A stretch of DNA of 64,000 nucleotides from Ciona intestinalis (Eukaryota; Chordata; Ascidiacea; Phlebobranchia; Cionidae), in assembly GCF_000224145.3 (NCBI RefSeq), contig NC_020174.2:2728097-2792096 (forward strand), written 5' to 3'. A model generated the notes under the pieces. It was not told the origin of the DNA, searched no databases, and saw only the letters and a program-made list of their open reading frames with translations. Within the stretch, counting starts at the first letter, position 1, and every line of letters starts with the position of its first letter. Of this stretch, positions 24,355-34,539 are shown piece by piece. Both the position numbers and the translations under genes were made by a program.

Positions 24355-26275
24355 GTTTTTCTAATTCCAACGACACCTTACTTGTTTTAATCGGTTCTGT
24401 ATAACCAAAGATATTCCAGCTCAAACACCGTAAAATTCAAAAAACTGATTTGAAAGTTGCGTGGCGAAAAAAACTGAGAAGTGTACTACCCACGTGACAA
24501 ACACGTAACAAAATTGTTGAAGCGTGGCCGCTCTCGTTCAAAAAAGCGAGAGGCAGTGTTTTCAGCGAAAAACGAGAGAAAAAAAAAACGCAAAAATGCA
24601 CAAAAAAAACGCAGGTTTCGCTTTTACGAATGAATCAGTCACGTGCCTGGTACGTTCCTACGTCACAATCACGGAGCTCGTAGTAAAAAAAAGATAGCGC
24701 TAGAGATCACTGTTTGAGGACGATTATCTCCGCCTATACTGGACCAATTTTAATAAGCAAAGTATTTTTGGAATCAATAAAACGGTCGCTTTATGAATTT
24801 ACCATAAAAAATAAAAGTGACGTGGGGTGTGTTTAGGCCCTTTAAAGGCACGAATTCCATCGCCATTATGCTAAACTTCAATTGCAACGCCTTCGAGGTA
24901 AGTTTCAGTTACAAATTGTATAAGACCGTTAATGTAGCTGATTATTAAGCAAGTTTTATTAAACTCTTTGTATAAACCAGCCTCTTATCGTGATGCACTG
25001 GACCGTGACGAAGGACGAAACTAAAATGTTTGTGATTGATAGGATTTAATGACGTAACAAGCGGCTAGTTTCCACTCATTGGTTTTAATCTCTTTGGCTC
25101 AGCCATACATCACAGAACTAAAAAAGAGTAGAACGCGCAACTTCCCAAAACCGTGATGTTTTCTTTTTTCTATTCACGTGACCGCCAACTCCGTCCCCAT
25201 TTCGCTTGGTCTCCATTGTAAAAAATAGGCGCACAGTGATTTTGGGAGGTTTTAGCTGTTTATTTTAAAAACTGCACCAACTATTCCAGTTTATTAGGTC
25301 ACGTTAACGCATACAGTTTACCACTTTTTAGAAAATTATTTATTTTGAAAAATTTAATTAAAAACGTTCAAACAAACGGTTTGTTAAATATATATATGTT
25401 TGGAAATATTTATTTTTCCCTATAAACTTATATTAAGTCAAAAAACGAAGAAAACTACATGCTTGGTGCTAAACCATACAACACTCACCCAGGAAAGAAC
25501 CAGCCATTAGACAAGTAGTTTTAAAAAATGGGCATTAGTGCATACAGGATTTGCAGAAGTCACAAATGAAATTGTCAGAAAACATTAAAGGTAATTTTCC
25601 AATCCAAGTAATTAATTTTAAATTGTCTTGGCCACTCACTCAGTATGTTATTATTATTTTTAGATTTGTTGCTTTATGCGCTTATTTGTGTTTGCTAGTT
25701 ATACATATAGCACATTACGTAAATTTTCACAAATTTACTCCAATAAGCATACTGGTATTTTTGCATTTTAAATTCATGGATATTTTATATCTGGCGGTCT
25801 AAGTTTAAAACCCAGTTCAAAGAACCAGATTTTTTGTTACCCCGTATCGGGTTAGTTACTGTTAGTCTCTTACTGATTTACAGGTTCCATATCGTCTGAA
25901 TAAAGAATATGCTTAAAACATTTTTGAAGTAATATATATAATATATCTATATAATGTACTTTTAGAATTGAATTTAATGCTGATGCTGCACTATCCCCAC
26001 TAGCCCTCTGTTAGTATTTTGAAGTAATATATATAATATATCTATATAATGTACTTTTAGAAGTGAATTTAATGCTGATGCTGCACTATCCCCACTAGCC
26101 CTCTGTTAGTATTCTTGTATTCGATGTTAAAGTCACAATTCAATACATTTAACCTAATTAGGTGAAGCAGAAAAACATATTTTATGTTGTGGAATAAAAG
26201 AAGCCGATGAAAAATCCAAAAACCATCCTTACTTAAAATAAAATGGAAAAAAGATTGTTACCACCAATATTTTAC
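24355..26275. other. Intergenic or repeat-derived DNA without a recognised gene
   Basis: There is no convincing coding region. Around 24540-24620 is a block rich in 'gagag', 'gcgaaaaac' and 'cgcaaaaatgc' with several CACGTG and CGT-rich words, unlike the surrounding AT-rich sequence. The 25551-25802 open frame is low-complexity and AT-rich and is not accepted as a gene. Confidence 0.5.
25925..26112. repeat. Two-copy tandem repeat, about 94 bp
   Basis: Two nearly identical units each contain 'ttgaagtaatatatataata', 'tgctgatgctgcactatccc' and 'cactagccctctgttagtat'. They differ at about one base. Confidence 0.9.
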
Positions 26276-26284
26276 GATCACCTG

Positions 26285-28500
26285 TGCCATTTTATTGAGC
26301 ACGTTGGTGGTCATATAGATTCTTTTTTGTCGAACAGTTGTTCTTGTTGTTTTTTGGACGACTTTTGACTTTTTCTCCGCGCTTACCTCAATTTTTAATT
26401 CTAGCATTTATTCTTTAATCTCTTGATTGAAATCAAATCATAATATATATTTAAAATTGGTTAGACTAAATTTTCAAAATTGAAACCGCGTAGCTAGCGA
26501 TTATAATTAACGGTTACTTTACTGTTTAATCAAATGCGCCAAATTCAAAATGCCCTTTAAACTTTAATTAAATGATTGTACTCCATAAAGTGTTTTGAAC
26601 TAAGCATAGGTTTATAAACCATATTGCATAAGAATAGCGAGTAGTTAACGATTACATTACTGTTTGTTTAAGGCGCTAACTCGTACTTAAAATGTACTCT
26701 ACCATTGATTAATGGACGGTATTCTTCAATACAATAATTTTACCTAAGCAGCCTTATAAACCATAAAAATCGTCTTGTAACGCTTGCGGGTCAAGTAAAC
26801 TGCCATGCATCGGGATCCCGTTAGTAACACAGTAATCGGTAAATATAAACAAAAATCAGTAAAATCAGTCTTATATATCTCTTATTAAAGAAAACAAATC
26901 CAAAATACTTGTTACGGCAGGCGAGAATCGAACTTGGGACATGACGTTAGTAAAGCGCGCGCTATAACCGGTAGATCTAGTAATCAGCACTGTCGAGACA
27001 GGGGTTATGTTGTCTGGGAATTTGGAGGGCACGTGTTGGTGAGATAAGGAATCCTCACATCTATTCAAACTATTTCCATTAAAGGGGGGGGGGACGCATT
27101 AAAAGTTAATTATCAAGCTCAGTCGAACGTTGTAGTAAGGGTAATTAATACTATACTAATTAGTTTAATTAACGTGCTCACGCATTAGATCTTTTTTCTT
27201 CTGCGTTAAAAGAAACTAAAAATTTAAACTTGGAGTTAAGGAAAAGGCCCACATAATGCATATCAGTGATTTCAAATTTTTGTTTTAAACAGATTCGTCC
27301 TCGATTTTTTAAATATTTCATAATACCTGTATCATTTGGTGCAGTTATAAGGTTTCTTTCCAAAGTACTAAAACATAAGAAGGCTGACTGACTTATCACC
27401 TTCCAGGGTTAGAGATATATCTAAAAATGACTTTAAAAAATGTACCAGTGTCTCCACAACAAGCCAATTAATTTTATCCAAACTTTCTTGAAGGCCACCA
27501 ATGCTCAGTAGAGATATGATGTCTGATTTGTTTTTTAACACAGATTCCAGCATGGTGTATGTCGAATTCCATCTAGTTTCATTGCTTTGCTTGATACATG
27601 TGTTTAATTTCAGATTTAATCCAGACTTCTTATAGTATGCCGCCAGCTTTTTAACTGCTACAACTGTGGTTCTTATCATTACTTCAAATGTTTCATTGGG
27701 TGACGAATCTAAAATACTGTGTTTAATTTCAGATTTAATCCAGACTTCTTAAGTATGCCGCCAGCTTTTTAACTGCTACAACTCTGGTTCTTATTATTAC
27801 TTCAAATGTTTCATTGGGTGACGAATCTAAAATACTGGTGGAGGATTGTAGTTGCAGTGTATGTCGCAATACTGTTGCTAGCATGTGGCAACTACAGGGT
27901 ATTCTGTGGAAAGACATAAGAGCATTTTTTATATTTGCTCCATTATCTGTTACAAAATATATGTGGCTTGCAAATTCCTGTACAGAAAATCCCAACATTG
28001 TGCAGATTTTGATTCAATAGCCTTTCTTATGTTTTCACCACTTTTTTTGCCATCAGTGAATTCAGAAACTGTCAACACTTGCGACTTTAAACTTCTGTTT
28101 AGCATAAAATGTACTGTGTTTAGCATAAAATGTACTGTTAAGGACAAAACATGACGACACTTAATGTCTGTCCACATATCAGGCAGTAGTGACTGATATA
28201 ATTCCGAACTCTTTGATTGCTTCTTTTATTTGCTCTACCAATATTTCTTTAATTGTTTTGGCTTTTGCATCAGCATGGCGCTTTAAAGTGTTCCTGGAAG
28301 GGAATAGGTTTTTACAGCTAAATATACCATGTTTTGCTGTAAGTTCTATGCAAGAAGTAATGTGAGACTTTGCAATGCATTTCCTTCTATTGCACTAAAA
28401 GGGTGCATGTCAACCGATACAAATTTCAAAGCGGATTCATCAATCTTTTGTTTGAAAACAGCAGGTACTTTATTTAAAGTAGTAGCAAAATATGTCATTT
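26285..28500 (-). mobile_element. Degraded hAT transposon with transposase remnants
   Basis: Reading leftward from about 28470, the minus strand shows hAT transposase blocks in order: LKFVSVDMHPFSAIEGNA; FPSRNTLKRHADAKAKTIKE; EQIKEAIKEFG; FVTDNGANIKNAL; CSCHMLATVLRHTL; KQSNETRWNSTYTMLESV. They end near 27180 with FLNSKFKFLVSFNAEEK. The frame is broken several times and includes local tandem duplications (about 120 bp at 27600-27840; a short one at 28097-28140). The left arm 26285-27190 matches the non-autonomous element at 53522-54363. The right end is not identified; it abuts P-like sequence near 28500. Confidence 0.82.
26915..26990 (-). other. tRNA-like sequence inside the hAT left arm
   Basis: On the minus strand 'taccggttatagcgcgcgct' followed by 'cccaagttcgattctcgcct' resembles a tRNA D-arm/A-box and a T-arm/B-box (GTTCGATTC). 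I do not see a full cloverleaf. The related element at 53.5 kb lacks it, so it is probably a SINE head or tRNA pseudogene inserted later. Confidence 0.4.
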
Positions 28501-31500
28501 TTAGTTGATGAATATTCGACCTTGCTGCAGTTTTTCCAGCGAATTGCTTTGTCTGTTGAACCATTCTATTCACTTCGGTTGCAAAGATGTGGCACCTCAA
28601 ACGCAGATACCTCTTAACAATGTTTATGGAGTGGTTGTGGCAAAGCGGTAAATTATACTTTAATGTGTCAACACACTGGAGTATTTCCTTGGGGTCATTT
28701 ACTTGTGAATTTTTGTTACATTTACACCGAAATATTGTTTCAATTTCTTGCATCAAATGTAACATAGTTTCGGAAGGGTGGCAAAGGTAATTAGTTGATG
28801 GTAAGCCACTGAGGTTGCCATTTCCATCGTAAGACTTTAAACTAGTTAAAAGAGATGCAGTGTTATAATCACCATCTTTCAATAAAATGGTCTTACAATC
28901 ACTGCAGTCAATTTTTTCTAGCTCTTTGTAAACTGCCCAACCCACAACATAATAAAACCCATTTGACTCGCAGAAATCCAATGCCGTTGAAGCAGCTGCA
29001 GCAAGTACTGAAATGGGTGCATCTGGTTCAATTTGGTGGTCGGCTGGTCAATCCGGTGTGGTTTCATTTGACTTAATAAAATCCAGTAAGTGGGGAGTGT
29101 CGTCGTCGCAGTAGTTAGTTGAGGATGGAACCATCATATATTGGGCAATGCAATTTAATCGAAGTGATTGTCGTAACAGCACCGGTTAAGGATGTGGATT
29201 GCCCTTACCTCTAATTTGTGAAAACAAATTATCTAGGGCATCTTGTGTGCACCTTCCTGGCATAAAAAATTGTAACTCTGACTTGGTTAGGTCATTGTGC
29301 AGTGACAAGATGCTGGAAGTGGAAAGTTTAATGCCGGTGAAAATAGGTTTTCACATACCAGATCTAATGTGCTGAATTGTAACCAACACCTAAAGAAAAG
29401 TTTAAAAAGTAATACAAAAAAACACATAAAAGTGTTATAATAATTTCTATTCCAAGTTTCTAACCTCTTTAAGGAAATCCACTTTTTTAGTTAATCCCCT
29501 AAATAAAGCACTCTGCGAAAATCTGCTATTCATTATGTCAAACCAGTTGTTAAAATATTCGCAAAAGAAAGCTGTACTAAGAGCTTCTTTCGGAAATAAT
29601 CCTCCATATACAGCTGTGCGAATGGCAGAAGCTGTACTATGACTTAACACCTAAAATATATGTTTATTGTCATATTTTTTCAATGAACTTTTTGAAAATT
29701 GTTCAGGCTTTTTACCTGTGTAGCAAGTTTGAGACATTCATGGTTTGATAGCGGGTTGGTTTGATGTGCATTGTACTTAGCTTCGGAGCAAGTTTCGTTC
29801 TTTTCCCTTTTGCATAGAATTTTCCCTTTTGCATAGAAACAAACTGCTCAACCCAATATTTTGAAATCTAAGGTATTCGAAGTAAGCCAAATGCATGTTA
29901 ACTAGTTTTATTGGTAAACCTGCTTTTGTAGTTGGTAATTCATACTTTTGTACTAGCACATCAGGGAGTGTTATACCTTTGTATTCGAAGTAAGCCAAAT
30001 GCATGTTAACTAGTTTTATTGGTAAACCTGCTTTTGTAGTTGGTAATTCATACTTTTGTACTAGCACATCAGGGAGTGTTATACCTTTCTTTAAAACGCA
30101 CTCGCAAGTTCNNNNNNNNNNNNNNNNNNNNNNNNNNNNNNNNNNNNNNNNNNNNNNNNNNGAACATCCGCAAGAAAACCAGCCGTTCATTTGGAAAAAA
30201 GGGTGTGGCACTTCGTTAACCAGTTCCATTCTGTTCATCAAATGATATTTTTATATAAAAGGTATGTGAACAACATTTAATTAATTAGATTATACATGGC
30301 TGACCTGTTTGATCTAATTCCAGCAACTTTCTACATTGATTGATTGGAGCCTGCCATATCACTTACGATAGCTTTTACGTGAAACTTCCGCATTGCCCAA
30401 TTCACAATTCGGAGCAAGTTTCAGTTCCTTTCCCTTTTGCATAGAAACAAACTGCTCAACCCAATATTTTGAAATCTAAGGTATTCGAAGTAAGCCAAAT
30501 GCATGTTTACTAGTTTTATTGGTAAACCTGCTTTTGTAGTTGGTAATTCATACTTTTGTACTAGCACATCAGGGAGTGTTATACCTTTCTTTAAAAACGC
30601 ACTTCGCAAGTTCTTTATGAGATGTGGAACATCCGCAAGAAAAATCAGCCGTTCATTTGGAAAAAAGGGTGTGGCACTTCGTTAACCAGTTCCATTCTGT
30701 TCATCCAATGATATTTTTATATAAAAGGTATGTGAACAACATTTAATTAATTAGATTATACATGGCTGACCTGTTTGATCTAATTCCAGCAACTTTCTAC
30801 ATTGTTTGATTGGAGCCTGCCATATCACTTACGATAGCTTTTACGTGAAACTTCCGCTTGCCCAATTCACAAACTATGCTTTGTACAATAATAGGCCACA
30901 ATTGCAGTCCTTGCACCAAATTTCCCGTTTAATAGTAAGCTACAGAAACAACTGATTTAGTCGCAATCTGGAGAGACATTCACCAACCTACAACTTGTTT
31001 CCATTTTGTGGTAATTCCCTTGGCCATAAAACATAGAACATGGGTTGCTGGGTGAATTGTGGTGGTTTCCTTTTTTTATCTACAAATTCGGGGCTGACCT
31101 TTCCAACAAACTGATTATTGAGTGCTACATCATACTGCATGGAATTGGAAATTTGAACTTCATCCAGAATTAAGGTACACATGCGTTCTTGGTCTTCAGC
31201 ATGGCACATTTTTATTTCCATCCAATCCAGCATGGTGGTTTGTATGCCAGGAAACATCTTGACATTGACTATCCGACGGCAAACAGTTCGAAAACTGGGC
31301 AGTGGATACCTAAGTTTTCTTAAAAAGTCATATCTGGAAGTGTGTAAACAAACAAGCTGTTAATCCCGAGAGTGCAAGAGTTGTATTTATTAAAACTGCT
31401 TTCTTACCCTTGAACTCCGGTTGCACACCTTGAACTGCTCCTTGACAGTTTCATCGGACCAAGCAGATACCACTTTCCTTGATGACCTTTTTAACATGCT

Positions 31501-31590
31501 AATTTGATCATTTTGTAAGAATTGTTTTAAATGAACTGCCAAATTTTCATTTTCAGTTTTAGCTGCCTATAACTAATTCACATGGTTGTG
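28500..31590 (-). mobile_element. Degraded P/THAP9-like transposon
   Basis: The minus strand shows P-superfamily transposase segments in order: QFLQNDQISMLKRSSRKVV near 31500; YDFLRKLRYPLPSFRTVCRR near 31330; MCTLILDEVQIS near 31170 with the first catalytic Asp; ITLPDVLVQKYELPTTKAG near 30570; SHSTASAIRTAVYGGLFPKEALS near 29620 (shown split: SHSTASAIRTAV, GGLFPKEALS); and ESNGFYYVVGWAVYKELEKI near 28970 with the CSDC pair. Pieces are in different frames, one block is duplicated and one gap intervenes. No terminal repeats or THAP zinc finger were found. It is a dead copy. Confidence 0.8.
29800..30873. repeat. Duplicated block within the P-like element, around a gap
   Basis: The segments 30162-30405 and 30628-30873 are nearly identical. 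The block 'tttgaaatctaaggtattcg' to 'cagggagtgttatacctttc' occurs about three times (29865-30090 contains two overlapping copies, and 30469-30590 another). The N run at 30112-30161 lies inside one copy. This may be true tandem duplication or merging of two haplotypes in assembly. Confidence 0.8.
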
Positions 31591-33887
31591 AGACTGCAAA
31601 ATTTAAACCACCATCATGAGAGTAATCTTTTAAAAGATTGAAGTTTTGTCAACCTCTGGCAACTCTGTCGAAAATACAAACTTTCAACTTCAGGTTCTTT
31701 TTTCTTTGCGTAACAATGGTCTCCTGAATGTACTGACAAAACAAGCGTATGTATTGCAATTGCACATTACTGGCATATTTTTTTCGATATCTGTACGTAA
31801 CCGCTCAAATTTTCGCTAGTACAAGGTTGTTTTCGCTTCAAAACGCGCCTAGACTCTCTGTTAATAATTTTGGAGGATTTGGTCAGGAATTGCATCCTTT
31901 TTAATCTTTTTTACTCTTTCAATCAAAGTTTCAAACTGACTGGCTTCAAAATGAATCAAACAATAAATAAAATTGGTTAACTGTTTCTGGTACATATATC
32001 TAACCAACCCTGTTACATGTAGTCGGGTCAATATATGGTTTGACCCCAACAAAATCCCTACAAAAGGTTTTTTTTCAACGTTTTTTTGTAGTATTTATCA
32101 TCAAGAATAACATATTAAAAATCTAGGAAAATCCGAGTACCAGAAAGTTGTAATTTTCAAGATGGCCGCTTAGACAGTAAAATGACCATAATTCAGTTAA
32201 TATTTATGCTAGAGCTCTAATTCTGGCGTCTACTCCCTAGGTTTTAGGTGGTAAGGAATTTATTAAAACAATTCCAAATAAAATTAACTCACTCAAAATG
32301 AAATTAAAAGGTTTAATGGAAAGAAATAGTAGGGTGGGGGAAGATGGGACACCTTGACATATATCCAAATATCCTGATCGTGTTTTACATAACTAACCGC
32401 GGTCTATGGGAGTCAGATACGGTTTNNNNNNNNNNNNNNNNNNNNNNNNNNNNNNNNNNNNNNNNNNNNNNNNNNNNNNNNNNNNNNNNNNNNNNNNNNN
32501 NNNNNNNNNNNNNNNNNNNNNNNNNNNNNNNNNNNNNNNNNNNNNNNNNNNNNNNNNNNNNNNNNNNNNNNNNNNNNNNNNNNNNNNNNNNNNNNNNNNN
32601 NNNNNNNNNNNNNNNNNNNNCTGAGGTACAGAGCAGATTATTCTGCCTACAGCTACACCTAGCAGTGTTACAGCCAGTTGTGCAGTTGCAGTGAATAATC
32701 TTCAACAGAGAATCTGGGGCCGCATTCATGTCCGATTCTATTGGCACAAACTGACTGCTTTGCAGTTTCCAACCCCACCCGCAAGTTTGCATTCGCTCTT
32801 CTGTCCTAGCCAGACCATTATTTGGTAGTAAACCATTAGACAGTGAAATTTTGTTGACGACTCAGTAGGTGGTAGGCGTTCTGGTGTCACAAATGATTGG
32901 GAAGAGACTACTTTTCTTCTTAATACATTGTAGCGCAATGACGAGAGGGAATCCGTCGGCGTGCCTCCAAAAATCACAGCCATTGCTTGACAACCTTTGT
33001 TCACAATGGATGCTGCTGTCTGCTTTGGAAGAAGGAAGTAATTGGCACATTTTTTCAAAGTAGCATCACCCTTTACCAGCTTGTGAAAGACAGATTTCTT
33101 ACCCACACCAAAGATTCTGGATGTTGTGTCACACATCCAGTGCAACATCCAGTGTAGGCATGCAGAAAGAGTAGCTGGAAACATAATTCTTCACCCATCA
33201 CCATTTTAAGTTGGTTTATGTGATACACTTTGTCAGCATTTGCCTTGTCGGAAGATACACTTTGTCAGCATTTGCCTTGTCGGAACGGAAGTACAGATTT
33301 TTTTTTTCTTGTTGCGCATAATGAAGAAGAAGGACCAACAGATCCGTGTCTTCTCCAATCAATGTTGTCGAGTGTGACACTGCACTAAGAACAGCAGCCT
33401 TCACAATCGGAACATCAGCATCCCCTGGGGCATTGATCACATGGCAGCCTTTACCCGAGGTGTTTCACTGATCATGTCGATAATTTTTTGTTTGTTTATG
33501 TCCTTTGAGAGAAACTCATCCTTCTTTCCATCAAACACAAATTCTGTAAAGCTGATAATTGCATGTAGATTCTTCCCACGCCTCTGGTGTGTGTTGTCCT
33601 TGATTGTCGGTTCTTCTAGGTATCTGTCAAAAACAACCGTTGCCCTTTGATAATGCCGAGTCGTGAATGCAGCATAGGAGTGTGCAATGGAACCGTAGGT
33701 TTCTCCCCTCTTCCATGGTAGCCGGTGTAATAGCGAACCACCATCTATGACGTAGTTTTGAGNNNNNNNNNNNNNNNNNNNNNNNNNNNNNNNNNNNNNN
33801 NNNNNNNNNNNNNNNNNNNNNNNNNNNNNNNNNNNNNNNNNNNNNNNNNNNNNNNNNNNNNNNNNNNNNNNNNNNNNNNNNNNNNNN
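30112..33887. other. Three assembly gaps in the transposon island
   Basis: N runs at 30112-30161 (50), 32426-32620 (195) and 33763-33887 (125) fall within the P-like element, the nested MITE and the nuclease gene. They hide part of the nuclease N-terminal half and everything after its CXC domain. Confidence 0.99.
32328..32425 (+). mobile_element. MITE copy (AGTAGGGTGGGGG family) nested in the TIR element
   Basis: It begins AGTAGGGTGGGGGAAGATGG and runs through 'ggtctatgggagtcagatac' into a gap at 32426-32620. The same MITE sits at the same place in the related copy at 24071, so it was there before that copy was made. Confidence 0.85.
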
Positions 33888-34164
33888 CTTCAAAAAGTGC
33901 TGGAGGGAACGGGCTAAGTTCATACTTCAATATATCTTGGAGAGATAGGACCCCTAGTTGTGAAACAACTAGGAAACGTTGGAAAAGCAAACCTGGGTCA
34001 AATGTTCTATCAGGTGCCACCTTCACTAATGATGTGTTTCTAAACGTCTTGGCTTTATCCTTCCGCTTAAAAGATATCGAGAAAACAGATTGCCCAATCA
34101 TTTTGTCCATAATTTTCCTTCCGACTGTTTCAAAGTCATGTACGTTAACGTCATCCTCAGCCAC
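32621..34164 (-). pseudogene. Transposon-borne FEN1/XPG-like nuclease with C-terminal CXC zinc domain, degraded
   Basis: Reading leftward from ATG 34164 there is an N-terminal part with SLVKVAPDRTFDPGLLFQRF and YELSPFPPALFE. After a gap, 33768-33441 carries NYVIDGGSLLHRLPWKRGET and RATVVFDRYLEEPTIKDNTH. Then come NAPGDADVPIVKAAV and GEDTDLLVLLLHYA (33440-33216), DTTSRIFGVGKKSVFHKLV (about 33130), VTPERLPPTESSTKFHC, and a cysteine-rich end CNCTTGCNTARCSCRQNNLL. In order these resemble the FEN1 acidic sites (ID, VFDG, EAE, EDxD) and the GCD...GIGpK helix-turn motif. The pieces sit in different frames and a 32-bp unit is duplicated at 33222-33285, so this copy is dead. I recall similar unnamed proteins in many animal genomes. 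Confidence 0.72.
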
Positions 34165-34539
34165 AACACCATTCAGTAAAATTAATGGTCAAAGCCAAAA
34201 TAGGTATTTTTTTATTGTTTTTATACCTTAAATAGTATAGTACTCAATATAAATAGTGTAAATAATATGGAAAGTGTACCAGCGAGTCGAAGTAAGCGAT
34301 CGCTGAATTTCTGCGATCCAAAGCGTCTTTCTGAAAGAGCCCAGATTCCGTTAAAACCTATATAAACGATCCAACACCTGAACATTTTTTAACACAATCT
34401 ATTTTACCTAAAAAGATGTTTTTTTCCTAGATTTTTAATATGTTATTCTTGATCATAAATACTACAAAAAAACGTTGAAAAACCTTTTGTAGGAATTTTT
34501 TGGGGTTCGAGCCATATTTTTCATATATTGACCCGACTA

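Larger units (their letters stand above)
32022..34537 (-). mobile_element. TIR transposon coding for a FEN1/XPG-like nuclease with CXC domain
   Basis: Inverted terminal repeats of about 110 bp start with GTCGGGTCAATATATG at 32022 and end with its complement at 34537. Both are flanked by TA (32020-32021; 34538-34539), consistent with a TA target duplication. Both TIRs continue through 'cctacaaaagg', 'caacgtttttttgtagtatt' and 'aataacatattaaaaatcta'. The interior holds one degraded minus-strand gene (32621-34164), a nested MITE just inside the left end, and two gaps. No DDE transposase, helicase or integrase is visible. Boundaries are seen directly. That the nuclease drives mobility is inference. 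Confidence 0.8.

Noticed and set aside
25551-25802. 83-codon hydrophobic open frame
   Set aside because: AT-rich codons mimic a membrane protein. There is no homologue that I recognise, no splice context, and it lies in repeat-rich DNA.
26915-26990. Functional tRNA gene on the minus strand
   Set aside because: A- and B-box-like words are present but no full cloverleaf can be drawn. It is more likely a tRNA-derived repeat or pseudogene.
32022-34537. Polinton or other capsid-bearing element
   Set aside because: The TIRs are only about 110 bp, the flank is TA, and no capsid, ATPase, protease, integrase or polymerase motif is visible.
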